A stretch of 64,000 nt of DNA from Thermomonas alba (GCF_022419205.1 NZ_JAJOZU010000003.1:1-64000), one strand, 5' to 3'; shown: positions 44,280 through 54,394, counted from the first letter of the stretch. The notes: generated by a model not told the origin, from the sequence alone. Program-made: numbers and translations.

Positions 44280-46475
44280 TCAGACCGTGGCCAGCAGGGC
44301 CAGCAGGGAGTGCAGCAGTGCGGTGAATTCGCCGAACCAGCGGCGCGCGGCCTGCGGCTTCGGCTCCAGCGTGCGGCCGTCGTTCAGGCGATTGGCGTCC
44401 ATCCGCACCCGGTCATCCGGGTCGAGTTGGGCCGCGACCGCCTTGGCCGGGGCCACCACCACGAAGCGCTGCCAGCTGCCCTGGGCGGTGACCGGGTAGT
44501 CGCGGTGGCTGCCGTCGGCGAAGTGGATGCGCAGGGTCTGCGGCGGCTTCACTGCGTCGCGGCGAACCACTACCACGGTGCGGTAGGGGAAAGCGCCCTG
44601 CCAGGGCTTGGCATCCGGATGCGCCTTCTTCCATGCCTCGCGGCGCTTGGCGATCGCGGCCTCGATGGCCTTGCTGCCCACCAGCACCTGGCGGCCCTGG
44701 TAGGCGTGGTAGCCCGGCAGCGGCAGCACTTCGCGGCTGGACAGGCTGGCGATGCGGTCGTCGGTGCGTCCGGTGGAGTACACGTAGGCGTCGAAGGCGG
44801 CATTGACGATGTCGGGACGGCCGGTGCCTTCGGCGAGCGCGTCGCGCAGGTCGGCGGCCGACGGATGGCGGAACTTCCAGCGCTCGTAGTACAGCTTCAT
44901 CGCGCGTTCCATCGCGGGGGTGCCCACCAGCGCCTCGATCTGGCGCATGGCGGTGGCGGTGCGCGAGTACACGGTGCCGTAGCTGGCGCTGGACAGGCGA
45001 TCCCAGGAGTTGGCGCCCAGCGGGTCGGCCGGATCCTGCAGCGCGGCGCCCAGGCGCTCCATGTCGAACGGGGTGATCCGGGTGCCGATCCCGAACCAGC
45101 GCATCCACGGCAGTTGCAGCACCAGGTCCTGCTTGCGCGCGCTCATCATGCGCTGGTCCCAGTACTCGTTCATGCCCTCGTCGAGCATGGGTTCCTCGAA
45201 CTCGTTGGAGCCGAGGATGCCGTAGAAGTAGCCGTGGCCGAACTCGTGCACGGTGACGAAATCCAGCATCCAGCGCGGCAGGCTGCCAGGGGTCACGGTA
45301 TCGGTGTGGTCGGCGGTGAAGAAGGTGGGGTACTCCATGCCGCCGGCTTCCTCGGCGCCGTAGGGCGGCACCACCGCGGTGGCGGTCTTGTAGGGATAGG
45401 GGCCCAGCGTCTTCGAGAAATAGTCCAGCGCATCGATGGTGGCCTGCAGCACCGGCTCGGCGTTGCTGGCGTATTCCGGCGGGTACAGCACCTTCACCTC
45501 CACCGGGCCGCGCGGGCCGGCCCAGGTCTTCACCAGTGGCTTGGCGAAGCGTTTGTCGGCGGTCCACGCGAAATCGTGCACGTCGTCCTGCACGTAGCGG
45601 TGGGTGGTCTTGCCGTCCTTCTCCACCGGGGCGCCCACCTGCTGCCCGGTCGCGCCCACGGTGTAGCCCTTCGGTACGGTGATGCGCACGTCGTAGCGGC
45701 CGTAGTCGGCGTAGAACTCGCTATGCAGGTGAAACTCGTGGGCGTTCCAGCGCGGCGCGGTCGCGCCGCGTTCGCCCGGCAGCTCCAGCACGGCGATCTT
45801 GGGGAACCACTGGCCGACCAGGTGGAAGCTGCCGTAGTAGCCGGTGCGCGCCACCACCCGCGGCAGCTGGTCGAAGAAATCGATGTCCAGCGTGGTGCTG
45901 GCGCCCGGCGCCACCGGCTGCGGCAGGTCGATGCGGACCACGCTGCGATCGGTCTTGGGGCCGTTGTCCGGCTGCACGAAGGTCCACTTCGCCGCGCGTC
46001 CGGCCTGCGCCACCCTGTCGAGGCGGATGTAGCCGTATTCCCCGTCCTTGGTGGCGACATTACTGCGGAAGCCGCTGCTGCTGGCCCGCTGCTCGGTCAT
46101 GAAGGTGCTGCCCGGCCCGGAGAAGGCGTTGAGGTACAGATGCAGGTACACGCTGCACACCGGCTGCGCACTGCGGTTGCGCCAGGTCAGGGTCTGCTTG
46201 CCTTTGACGGTGTGCCTGGCCGGGTCGAGCTCGGCGTCGATCGAATATTCCACCACTCGGTCGGACAGGGTGGCTTCCTGGCCCGTGCGTGGCCCGCCCC
46301 AGGCATCGGCCGCGCTGGCCGTGCGCACCGCGGCCGCATTCGGCGCGGCCAGCGGGATGGTCGCGCAGCCGGTGGGCGCGGCGACGCTGGCGGCAGGCGG
46401 CCTGGCGGCAGAAAGCGCCGGTGTCAGTAAGAGCAGGGTGGACAGGGCAAGCGTGGCCCGGTGGCGGCTGTGCAT
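44280..46475 (-). CDS. Exported M1-family metallopeptidase
   Basis: A 731-aa periplasmic zinc peptidase. The start at 46,475 follows GGGGAT and gives a signal peptide (LALSTLLLLTPALSAA). The zinc site is HEFGH with the third ligand Glu in DEGMNEYWDQRM, 20-odd residues later; GGMEYPTFF replaces the usual GAMEN exopeptidase motif. The C-terminus ends with a hydrophobic helix (FTALLHSLLALLATV), perhaps a membrane anchor. Substrate unknown. Confidence 0.9.
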   Translation of the reverse strand: MHSRHRATLALSTLLLLTPALSAARPPAASVAAPTGCATIPLAAPNAAAVRTASAADAWGGPRTGQEATLSDRVVEYSIDAELDPARHTVKGKQTLTWRNRSAQPVCSVYLHLYLNAFSGPGSTFMTEQRASSSGFRSNVATKDGEYGYIRLDRVAQAGRAAKWTFVQPDNGPKTDRSVVRIDLPQPVAPGASTTLDIDFFDQLPRVVARTGYYGSFHLVGQWFPKIAVLELPGERGATAPRWNAHEFHLHSEFYADYGRYDVRITVPKGYTVGATGQQVGAPVEKDGKTTHRYVQDDVHDFAWTADKRFAKPLVKTWAGPRGPVEVKVLYPPEYASNAEPVLQATIDALDYFSKTLGPYPYKTATAVVPPYGAEEAGGMEYPTFFTADHTDTVTPGSLPRWMLDFVTVHEFGHGYFYGILGSNEFEEPMLDEGMNEYWDQRMMSARKQDLVLQLPWMRWFGIGTRITPFDMERLGAALQDPADPLGANSWDRLSSASYGTVYSRTATAMRQIEALVGTPAMERAMKLYYERWKFRHPSAADLRDALAEGTGRPDIVNAAFDAYVYSTGRTDDRIASLSSREVLPLPGYHAYQGRQVLVGSKAIEAAIAKRREAWKKAHPDAKPWQGAFPYRTVVVVRRDAVKPPQTLRIHFADGSHRDYPVTAQGSWQRFVVVAPAKAVAAQLDPDDRVRMDANRLNDGRTLEPKPQAARRWFGEFTALLHSLLALLATV

Positions 46476-46611
46476 GAAATCCCCGGCGACATACCAATGA
46501 GCGAGATCGCCAACGATGTGCCATCCCGACAGGCGTGGCAACATGCCGGTAGTCACGTCGAGCGGGAAAGGCAATGAGGCGCATGGGAATGCAGCGACAG
46601 GAGCATGGGCG

Positions 46612-48651
46612 ATGAGCGCGGCGACGCCGACGGCGGGAGTCGAAGCCGCGCTGGCGCAGGCCTTGCGCTTGCTGGAAGCCCAGCCGGCGCTGGCCGCCGA
46701 GCAGGCGCGGGCGATCCTGGAGGCGGTGCCTGGCCATCCCGGTGGCGAGCTTGTCCTCGGCATGGCGGAGACCGCGCTGGGTCAGCATGCCGCGGCGCTT
46801 CAGCGCCTGTCGGCGCTGGCGCAGGCGCAGCCGGGATCGGCCATGACCTGGCTGGCGCTGGGGCGCGCACATGCGGCGCAGGGCGAGCAGGCGAGGGCGC
46901 AGGCCTGCATGGAGCGTGCGGTCGCGCTGCAGCCGGCGCTGCCCGGCGCCTGGCTGGCACTGGCCGACCTGCTCCTGGCGAGCGGCGATGCCATCGGCGC
47001 CGATGCCGCCTACCAGGCCCACGTGCGGCAGAGCGTGCGGGATCCGGAACTCATGCTGGCCGCGGATGCGCTGGCGCGCGGCGACCTGCCGGATGCGGAG
47101 ACCCGGCTGCGCGCGCGCCTGTCCAGGCATCCCACCGATGTCGCCGCGCTGCGCATGCTGGCCGAACTCGGCGCGCGCCTGGGCCGCAACGAGGAGGCCA
47201 TCGTCTTGCTGGAGCAGGCGCTGGCACGCGCGCCGGGGTTCGCCGCGGCGCGTCAGAACTATGCCGCTCTGCTCAATCGCGAAAACCGCCACGACGAGGC
47301 CTTGGTGGAGGTCGATCGCCTGCTGGAGCGCGATCCCGACAACCAATCGCTGCACAATCTGCGCGCGGTGATCCTGGGCAAGCTGGGCGATTTCGACGCC
47401 GCGATCAATGCTTATGAGCGTGTGTTGACGCGCCTGCCCGGGCAATGGCAGGTGTGGCTGGGCTATGGCCACGCGCTGAAGACCGCCGGGCGCACCGCCG
47501 ATGCGATCGCCGCCTATCGCCGCGCGATCGCGCTGAACCCCGGGTTCGGCAGCGCCTGGTGGAGCCTGGCCAATCTCAAGACCGTGCGCTTCGATGCCGC
47601 TGACATCCAGGCGATGCGCGCGCAGCTGCGGCGCGCGGATCTCGATGACGATGCGCGGCTGCATTTCGAGTTCGCGCTGGGCAAGGCGCTGGAGGATGCG
47701 GGTGAGGATGCCGACGCATTCGCCCACTACGCGCGTGGCAACGCCCTGCGGCGCATGCAGTTGCCTTACGATGCCGCGCTGGCGCGTGAGCGGACCCGCC
47801 GCGCGATCCGCACCTACACCCGCGAGTTCTTCGCCGCGCGCGCCGGTGCCGGCTGCCCTGCGCCAGACCCGATCTTCGTGGTCGGCATGCCGCGCGCCGG
47901 CTCCACCCTGATCGAGCAGATCCTGGCCAGCCATCCGCAGGTGGAAGGCACCATGGAACTGCCGGCGATCATCGCCATCACCCGCCAGCTGCGCGAGCGT
48001 GCCGGCAATCCGGAAACCACGTCCTACCACGACGTGCTGGCCGCGCTTCCGCCCGAGGAGCTGGAGGCGCTCGGGCGCGACTACCTGCGCCGGGTGCAGC
48101 CGCAGCGGCGCGAGGGGCGGCCGCTGTTCATCGACAAGATGCCCAACAACTTCGCTCACGTCGGCCTGATCCACGCGATCCTGCCGAATGCGAAGATCAT
48201 CGACGCGCGCCGGCATCCGCTGGCCTGCTGTTTTTCCAACTTCAAGCAGCACTTCGCGCGCGGCCAGGCCTTCAGCTATGACCTGGCCGATCTCGGCCAC
48301 TACTACGCCGACTACGTGATGCTGATGGCGCATTTCGACGCGGTCCTGCCCGGGCGCATCCACCGCGTGTTCCACGAGGCGATGGTGGAGGACACCGAAG
48401 CCCAGGTGCGTGCGCTGCTGGCCTATTGTGGTCTCGAGTTCGACGAGCGCTGCCTGCGCTTCTTCGAGAACCCGCGTGCGGTACGCACTGCCAGCTCCGA
48501 GCAGGTGCGGCGGCCGATCTACCGGGAGGGCCTTGAGCAGTGGCGGCGGTTCGAGCCGTGGCTGGGGCCGCTGAAGCAGGCGCTGGGGCCAGTGTTGGAG
48601 GCTTACCCGGCAGTGCCTGCCGATTGGAACGAGTTGTTGAAAACCGGTTAA
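46612..48651 (+). CDS. TPR-containing sulfotransferase
   Basis: A 679-aa protein. Residues ~10-340 are repeated TPR helices (NEEAIVLLEQALARAPGF, HDEALVEVDRLLERDPDN and others). Residues ~420-670 form a PAPS-dependent sulfotransferase domain with the 5'-phosphosulfate loop FVVGMPRAGSTLIEQIL and the 3'-phosphate segment IIDARRHPLACCFSNFK. ATG at 46,612 follows AGGAG. Such genes often sit beside TonB receptors in this group, as here; the acceptor substrate is unknown. Confidence 0.92.
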   Translation: MSAATPTAGVEAALAQALRLLEAQPALAAEQARAILEAVPGHPGGELVLGMAETALGQHAAALQRLSALAQAQPGSAMTWLALGRAHAAQGEQARAQACMERAVALQPALPGAWLALADLLLASGDAIGADAAYQAHVRQSVRDPELMLAADALARGDLPDAETRLRARLSRHPTDVAALRMLAELGARLGRNEEAIVLLEQALARAPGFAAARQNYAALLNRENRHDEALVEVDRLLERDPDNQSLHNLRAVILGKLGDFDAAINAYERVLTRLPGQWQVWLGYGHALKTAGRTADAIAAYRRAIALNPGFGSAWWSLANLKTVRFDAADIQAMRAQLRRADLDDDARLHFEFALGKALEDAGEDADAFAHYARGNALRRMQLPYDAALARERTRRAIRTYTREFFAARAGAGCPAPDPIFVVGMPRAGSTLIEQILASHPQVEGTMELPAIIAITRQLRERAGNPETTSYHDVLAALPPEELEALGRDYLRRVQPQRREGRPLFIDKMPNNFAHVGLIHAILPNAKIIDARRHPLACCFSNFKQHFARGQAFSYDLADLGHYYADYVMLMAHFDAVLPGRIHRVFHEAMVEDTEAQVRALLAYCGLEFDERCLRFFENPRAVRTASSEQVRRPIYREGLEQWRRFEPWLGPLKQALGPVLEAYPAVPADWNELLKTG

Positions 48652-48722
48652 AACAGGTTTAAACCTTGCAGCACTCCGGCTGTCTGTCACCGCGCCGGCA
48701 TCATCACTTTGGGGAGTCAAGC

Positions 48723-51278
48723 ATGTCTGCACAACACGCTGTTCGGCGGCACCACGTCCGGCGCGGGCCGGTATTCCGCAAGATCCCACTGGCGGTTGCG
48801 GTGGCCCTGGCCTTTTCGGCGCCGGCCTGGGCGCAGGACGCCAATCCGCCGGCTGCGGCCCAGGACGCGCCGGCCAAGGACAACAAGGACAAAGATACCC
48901 GCACCTTGGCCACGGTGACGGTGACCGCGCAGAAGCGCGAGGAGAACCTGCAGAAAGTGCCGATCAGCCTGCAGGTGCTGGGCAATACCCAGCTCGAGCA
49001 GCAAGACGTGGCGTCGTTCAGCGACTACGCCAAGCTGATTCCCAGCCTGAGCTACGGCACCGCCGGCGGCGGCGTGTTCTCCGGCCCTGGCTTCGTGCAG
49101 GTGTACATGCGCGGTGTCGCCAGCGGCGGTGACGGCAACCACTCCGGTTCGCAGCCCAGCGTTGGCATGTACCTGGACGAGCAGCCGATCACCACCATCC
49201 AGGGCGCGCTCGACATCCACATGTACGACATCGACCGGGTGGAGGCACTGGCCGGCCCGCAGGGCACCCTGTACGGCGCCAGTTCGCAGGCGGGCACCGT
49301 GCGCATCATCACCAAGAAGCCCGACCCGTCCGGCTATGCGGCGGGCTTCGCGGTGGAGGCCAATGCCATCGACGGCGGCGGCATCGGCCACGTGCTGGAG
49401 GGCTTCGTCAACCTGCCGATGAACAACAACACCGCGGCGGTGCGCCTGGTGGGCTGGCAGAAGCACGACGCCGGCTGGGTGGACAACCTGCACGGCACCC
49501 GCACCTACCCGACCTCGGTGATCACCGCGGACAACGCCGCCTTCGCCAAGAACAACTACAACACTGCCGACACTGCCGGCATGCGTGCGGCGATGCGCTT
49601 CAACATCGCCGATCGCTGGACCATCACCCCGCAGCTGATCGCGCAGAAAATGAAGGCGCACGGCAGCGCCGGCATCGACCCGCTGGTGGGCAGCGCCAGC
49701 GCCGGCTACGACAGCTCCTACGGCAAGACCGCGGTCAAGCACTTCTATCCGGAGTTCTCGGACGACCGCTGGTACCAGGCGGCAATGACGGTGGAAGGCA
49801 AGGTCGGCAACTTCGACCTGACCTACGTCTTCTCGCACCTCAAGCGCGATGTCGATTCCGCCGCCGACTACAGCGACTACGGCTACTGGTACGACGCGCT
49901 GGCCGGCTATGGCGCGTACTTCTACGACGACAGTGGCAACCTGATCAACCCGGCGCAGCACATCACCGCCCGTGATGGCTACAAGCGCACCAGCCACGAG
50001 CTGCGCCTCGCTTCGCCGCAGGACAACCGCCTGCGCCTGGTGGCCGGCCTGTTCTGGCAGAACCAGAGCCACGACATCCTGCAGAACTACCAGATCGACG
50101 GGCTGGCCAGCGTGCTGTCGGTCAGCGGCTGGCCGGATACCATCTGGCTGACCCGGCAGAATCGCAGCGACCAGGATCGCGCGCTGTTCGGCCAGCTCAG
50201 CTATGACCTCACCGACCGTCTGGAAGCCAACATCGGCGGCCGCTGGTTCCATGCGCGCAACAGTCTCAAGGGCTTCTTCGGGTTCGCCAATGGCTATTCG
50301 TCGCAGACTAGCGTGCCCCCGGATGCACGCTATGGCGAGGCGGCCTGCTACGCCAAGTACGGCGCCCCGTCCAACTGGCAGTCCTATAAGGGCGCGCCGT
50401 GCCTGGTGTTCGACAAGCAGGTCAAGGAAAACGATTCGATCTATCGCGCCAACCTCACCTGGAAGCTCAGCGATACCAAGCTGGTGTATGCCACCTGGTC
50501 GGAAGGCTACCGGCCTGGCGGCATCAACCGCCGCGGCACGCTGCCGCCCTACAAGTCGGACTTCCTGACCAACTATGAGGCCGGCTGGAAAACGTCCTGG
50601 GCCGATGGCAGCCTGGTCTTCAACGGCGCGGTGTTCCGCGAGGACTGGAAAGACTTCCAGTTCTCCTACCTCGGCCAGAACGGCCTGACCGAGATCCGCA
50701 ACGCCAACCAGGCGCGCATCTACGGCCTGGAGACCGACCTGGTCTGGGCAGCGACCTATAACCTGCAGATCACCGGCAGCTTTGCCTGGTACGACGCCAA
50801 GCTGGCCGCCAACTACTGCGGCTGGCTGCGTCCGGATGGCACGCCAGAAACCGTGTGTCCGGCCGGCACGCTGGATCCGAACGGCAACGCGGTCAGCGGC
50901 CCGCAGGCGGCCAAGGGCACGCAACTGCCGATCACCCCGCGCTTCAAGGGCAGCCTCAACGCGCGCTATACCTTCGACCTCGGTCCGGGCGAAGCCTACT
51001 GGCAGGCCTCGCTGTCGCACGCGGGCAAGCGCCGGGTGGACCTGCGCGCTGCCGAGACCGCGCTGCTGGGCTATCTGGATGCCTATACCCTGGTCGATCT
51101 CTCGGCCGGCTGGCGCAAGGACAGCTGGGCGATCGACGTGTTCCTGAAGAACGCGTTCAACACCCGTGCGCAGATGACGCGGTTCGCCGAGTGCGCCGCG
51201 CTGACCTGCGGCCATGAGCCGTACACGGTGATCGCGCAGCCGCGCACTCTGGGCATTCGCTTCAGTCGCGAGTTCTGA
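48723..51278 (+). CDS. TonB-dependent receptor
   Basis: An 851-aa outer-membrane transporter: signal peptide to AWAQ, TonB box (TLATVTVTAQKREENLQKVP), plug (about 60-190; YMRGVASGGDG, GPQGTLYGASSQAGTVRI) and a barrel ending in the aromatic RTLGIRFSREF. The AQKREE plug type is typical of large receptor families in xanthomonads and sphingomonads that take up iron chelates or complex carbon compounds. The ligand cannot be read. It follows the sulfotransferase by 71 bp on the same strand. Confidence 0.92.
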   Translation: MSAQHAVRRHHVRRGPVFRKIPLAVAVALAFSAPAWAQDANPPAAAQDAPAKDNKDKDTRTLATVTVTAQKREENLQKVPISLQVLGNTQLEQQDVASFSDYAKLIPSLSYGTAGGGVFSGPGFVQVYMRGVASGGDGNHSGSQPSVGMYLDEQPITTIQGALDIHMYDIDRVEALAGPQGTLYGASSQAGTVRIITKKPDPSGYAAGFAVEANAIDGGGIGHVLEGFVNLPMNNNTAAVRLVGWQKHDAGWVDNLHGTRTYPTSVITADNAAFAKNNYNTADTAGMRAAMRFNIADRWTITPQLIAQKMKAHGSAGIDPLVGSASAGYDSSYGKTAVKHFYPEFSDDRWYQAAMTVEGKVGNFDLTYVFSHLKRDVDSAADYSDYGYWYDALAGYGAYFYDDSGNLINPAQHITARDGYKRTSHELRLASPQDNRLRLVAGLFWQNQSHDILQNYQIDGLASVLSVSGWPDTIWLTRQNRSDQDRALFGQLSYDLTDRLEANIGGRWFHARNSLKGFFGFANGYSSQTSVPPDARYGEAACYAKYGAPSNWQSYKGAPCLVFDKQVKENDSIYRANLTWKLSDTKLVYATWSEGYRPGGINRRGTLPPYKSDFLTNYEAGWKTSWADGSLVFNGAVFREDWKDFQFSYLGQNGLTEIRNANQARIYGLETDLVWAATYNLQITGSFAWYDAKLAANYCGWLRPDGTPETVCPAGTLDPNGNAVSGPQAAKGTQLPITPRFKGSLNARYTFDLGPGEAYWQASLSHAGKRRVDLRAAETALLGYLDAYTLVDLSAGWRKDSWAIDVFLKNAFNTRAQMTRFAECAALTCGHEPYTVIAQPRTLGIRFSREF

Positions 51279-51292
51279 ATCGCGGCTCCGGG

Positions 51293-51344
51293 GCCCGGGA
51301 GGATCCCGGGCAATGCGCAAGGCGGCCATCCGGCCGCCTTGCGC
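51293..51344. terminator. Two consecutive perfect hairpins after the TonB receptor
   Basis: Hairpin 1 is 51,293-51,311 (8-bp stem GCCCGGGA, 3-nt loop). Hairpin 2 is 51,315-51,344 (13-bp stem GCGCAAGGCGGCC, ATCC loop). They lie between convergent genes and lack T-tracts, so a bidirectional stop is likely but not certain. Confidence 0.6.
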
Positions 51345-51366
51345 GTCATCGCGTCCGCGCCTCTAT

Positions 51367-51398
51367 GCCGTGCAGGCACGCCGCCGTGCAGGCACGCC
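51367..51398. repeat. Perfect tandem duplication of 16 bp
   Basis: GCCGTGCAGGCACGCC occurs twice in a row. The unit itself contains GTGC-AG-GCAC, a small palindrome. It lies in the non-coding gap between convergent genes. Confidence 0.8.
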
Positions 51399-51406
51399 GC
51401 TGGGGA

Positions 51407-52336
51407 TCAGCGCGTGGATGGGGCCTCGCGCACCGGCAGCGGCACGTTGCACAGGTCGATGTGGCCGGCCGGCTGGGTGTAGAAATCGTCCACCCGGTTG
51501 CGGCGCGCTTCGGTGGCGTCGCGGAACGCCTGGCTGTCGGTGCGTAGCAGCTGCAGGTGGCTGCGCTCGGCCTCTGGTACCTCGCTGGCCAGCTTGATCG
51601 ACAGGATCGGGGTGCGCTGCTTGGGATCGTTGTAGAAGCCCATCGGCGCCGGTCCGCGCGGGATCACGCTGAGCAGCTCCATGCCCTTCACCACCCGGCC
51701 GACCACGCTCAGCTGGTGGTCGAGCGCGCGCGGGGCCTGCCCGATCACCACGTACAGCTCGGCGCCGATGCTGCTGTCCGGCGGCGTATTGCGGCCGGCG
51801 CCGACGATGCCGTAGCAGTGCGCCATCCAGACCTTGCCGGTCTTGGGATCGCGCGCAGCGGGGAAGCCGTCCACGAAGCCGACCTGCGGCGCCCAGCCGT
51901 CCGCGTCCGGCAGGCGGTCGAAGCGCACGCCCTGGTCGCTGCGGGTGAACTCGGCCGGCAGGTGGGTGCGGGTGCCGGGCGGGTAGGGCTTGGCCTTGGC
52001 CGGATCTTCGCCGTCGGGGTCGCCGAACTGCACCACGAAGTTGTCCTGCGCGCGATAGATGGAAAGCCCATCCCAGAACCCGCCGCGGGCCATCGTCTTG
52101 ATGTTCGCCACGTGCTCCGGCGCGAAACCGGGGGCCAGCTCGATCACCACCCGCCCGGCGGGCAGCTCCATGTACAGGGTGTTGGCCGGATCGAGGTCGC
52201 GCCAGGCGCTGGCCGGGGCGGCATCGATGATCTCCTGCGCGGACTTGCGCTTGGGCGGCTGCGCGGCATCCGCGGCGTGCAGGTCGGCGGTCAGCAGGGT
52301 GAGCAGGGCGGTGGCAAGCAGCGTGATGCGCATCAT
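51407..52336 (-). CDS. Exported cyclophilin-type peptidyl-prolyl isomerase
   Basis: A 309-aa periplasmic protein: signal peptide (ITLLATALLTLLTADLHAA), a short linker, then a cyclophilin fold with FWDGLSIYRAQDNFVVQFGDP and the ELYVVIGQAPRALD segment in place of the classical FITT/W. A long insertion (about 115-180) and a C-terminal extension distinguish it from PpiA. Its start overlaps the stop of the PHB depolymerase gene by ATGA. Confidence 0.85.
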   Translation of the reverse strand: MMRITLLATALLTLLTADLHAADAAQPPKRKSAQEIIDAAPASAWRDLDPANTLYMELPAGRVVIELAPGFAPEHVANIKTMARGGFWDGLSIYRAQDNFVVQFGDPDGEDPAKAKPYPPGTRTHLPAEFTRSDQGVRFDRLPDADGWAPQVGFVDGFPAARDPKTGKVWMAHCYGIVGAGRNTPPDSSIGAELYVVIGQAPRALDHQLSVVGRVVKGMELLSVIPRGPAPMGFYNDPKQRTPILSIKLASEVPEAERSHLQLLRTDSQAFRDATEARRNRVDDFYTQPAGHIDLCNVPLPVREAPSTR

Positions 52337-53676
52337 CGGGCTCCGGTGGTCGCAGCGCCCAGCATAGCGCGCCGCCGATCGTCGCCGGCCGCCCTTACAC
52401 CTTGGGCGCGCGCCTGCCGCGGGGCGCGCGCGCCGGCGTGGGCGCGGATGAAGTCGCGCACCTGCGGGTACACCTGGGTGCGCCAGCGGCGGCCGCTGAA
52501 GATGCCGTAATGGCCGGCGCCCTCCACCGTGAGGTGGCGGTGGTCCGCTGGCGGAATGCCGGTGCACAGCGCATGCGCGGCGCGGGTCTGGCCCTGGCCG
52601 GAGATGTCGTCCAGTTCGCCCTCGACGGTCAGCAGCGCGCAGCCGGTGATCTTCGCGGGATCGACCCGCTCGCCGGCCACGTCCCACCGCCCGCGCGGCA
52701 GCAGGTGCTGCTGGAACACCACCCGGATGGTGTCGAGGTAGTACTCGGCGGGCATGTCCAGCACCGCGTTGTATTCGTCGTAGAAGCGGCGGTGCGCCTC
52801 GGCCGATTCCAGGTCGCCCTTGACCAGATTCTGGTAGAAGTCCCAGTGCGACAGGCTGTGGCGCTCGGGATTCATCGCCACGAACCCCAGGTGCTGCAGA
52901 AAGCCTGGGTACACCCGGCGGCCGGCGCCGGGATAGGTGGCCGGCACGCGGTGGATGAGCGCGTTCTCGAACCACCACAGCGGCTGGCGGGTAGCGAGGT
53001 TGTTGACCGCGGTCGGCGACTGCCGGGTGTCGATCGGGCCGCCCATCATCGTCAGCGTGCGCGGGATCGCTTCGCCGCGCGCGGCCATCAGCGAGACCGC
53101 GCCCAGCACCGGCACGGTCGGCTGGCACACGCTGATCACGTGCAGGTTGGCGGCGCCGATGTGGCGGATGAAGTCCTGCACGTAGGCCACGTAATCGTCC
53201 AGCGTGAACGGCCCCTGCGCGTGCGGCACCATGCGCGCGTCGGTCCAGTCGGTGATATACACCTTGTGGTCGGCCAGCAGGGTGCGCACGGTGTCGCGCA
53301 GCAGGGTGGCGTGATGGCCGGACAGCGGCGCCACCACCAGCACCGTCGGATCGTCCTTCATCCGCGCCAGGCCGTCGGCCTGGTCGTGGTAGCGCTTGAA
53401 GCGCAGTAGGCGGCAGAACGGCTTTTCGAGCTCCACCCGTTCCACCACCGGGATCGGCACGCCGTCCACCTCGATCTGGTGAATGCCGAACGCGGGCTTT
53501 TCATAGTCCTTGCCCAGCCGGTACAGCAACTCGAACGCGGCGGCGGTGCGCTGTGCGCCCGGCAGGGCCGCCAGCCAGCTGTCCGGGGCCGAATACATCT
53601 TGGCCCCGGCATTCGCCCAGTAGGCATATGGGGCCATCCCGGCGCGCCAGAGTTCGTGCAGTTCGTAGAGCAGCAT
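52333..53676 (-). CDS. phaZ: Intracellular polyhydroxybutyrate depolymerase
   Basis: A 447-aa alpha/beta-hydrolase that mobilises stored polyester. The nucleophile is Cys in HVISVCQPTVPVLG, as in Ralstonia-type intracellular PhaZ; the C-terminal LTVEGELDDISG (Asp) and VEGAGHYGIFSGRRW (His) complete the triad. No PHB synthase is in the window. The basic C-terminal tail overlaps the next gene. Confidence 0.93.
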   Translation of the reverse strand: MLLYELHELWRAGMAPYAYWANAGAKMYSAPDSWLAALPGAQRTAAAFELLYRLGKDYEKPAFGIHQIEVDGVPIPVVERVELEKPFCRLLRFKRYHDQADGLARMKDDPTVLVVAPLSGHHATLLRDTVRTLLADHKVYITDWTDARMVPHAQGPFTLDDYVAYVQDFIRHIGAANLHVISVCQPTVPVLGAVSLMAARGEAIPRTLTMMGGPIDTRQSPTAVNNLATRQPLWWFENALIHRVPATYPGAGRRVYPGFLQHLGFVAMNPERHSLSHWDFYQNLVKGDLESAEAHRRFYDEYNAVLDMPAEYYLDTIRVVFQQHLLPRGRWDVAGERVDPAKITGCALLTVEGELDDISGQGQTRAAHALCTGIPPADHRHLTVEGAGHYGIFSGRRWRTQVYPQVRDFIRAHAGARAPRQARAQGVRAAGDDRRRAMLGAATTGAR

Positions 53677-53759
53677 CGCGATGGTGTCCGTCGCTTCGAT
53701 TGCGGCACCGCAGCATAGCGAATCGGGAACGCCCTACCGTGACGGCCGTCGCGACTTGT

Positions 53760-54353
53760 TCAGTCCGGCAGCTCCAGCGCGGTCGCGTGGGGTGCCAGCG
53801 CGGGTGACAGCCAACAGTGCGAGCCCAGTGGCCGTAGGCCCAGCGCGCGCAGGCGCTTGCGGTAAAACGCCGCCGGCCGCTGCCTGAAGTCGTGCAAGTC
53901 GCCTTCCGCATCGTCGCCGCGCGCGAACACCTCGATGAAGGCCACCCCGCCGCACAGTTCGGCCAGCGCCGGCAGGCCGCGATCCAGTTCGCGGGTGTCG
54001 AGGTAGTGCAAGACGTCGCTGCACACCAGCAGATCCGCCGGCGGGCACGGGCGCAGATGCGCAAAGTCGCCGAAGCGGGCTTTGTGCAGGTTGCGGGTGC
54101 GCCCGTAGCGGGCGATCGCATAGTCGCTGGCATCGAAGCCCAGGTAGCGCACGTTCGGACGCAATCTGAGCAGCGGCGCGCGCCACGCGCCCTCGCCGCA
54201 GCCGATGTCCAGCACCGTGCGGATCGGCCGCTCGAGGTGGTATTCGGCGGTGGCCACCGCCAGCTGTACCTTGCGCGCCAGGCGCGCGGCATGGCCGATC
54301 CCGGCGTCGCGGTACCAGCGGTCGAAATAGGCGCGGTCGTAGCGTTTGCTCAT
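53760..54353 (-). CDS. Class I SAM-dependent methyltransferase
   Basis: A 197-aa protein with motif I VLDIGCGEGAW, acidic loop YLGFDASDYA and the LVCSDVLHYLD post-motif. The acceptor is unknown. It is divergent from hemJ across a short gap. Confidence 0.88.
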   Translation of the reverse strand: MSKRYDRAYFDRWYRDAGIGHAARLARKVQLAVATAEYHLERPIRTVLDIGCGEGAWRAPLLRLRPNVRYLGFDASDYAIARYGRTRNLHKARFGDFAHLRPCPPADLLVCSDVLHYLDTRELDRGLPALAELCGGVAFIEVFARGDDAEGDLHDFRQRPAAFYRKRLRALGLRPLGSHCWLSPALAPHATALELPD

Positions 54354-54394
54354 CGTGGCATGCTAGCGGGCATCGCCCGTTTCCGGAGTGCCCG

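Noticed and set aside
46060-48789. 909-aa minus-strand frame opposite the TPR-sulfotransferase
   Set aside because: Third-position GC bias makes long open antisense frames common here; the plus-strand gene has clear TPR and PAPS motifs.
48717-51329. 870-aa minus-strand frame opposite the TonB receptor
   Set aside because: Antisense shadow; no domain recognised.
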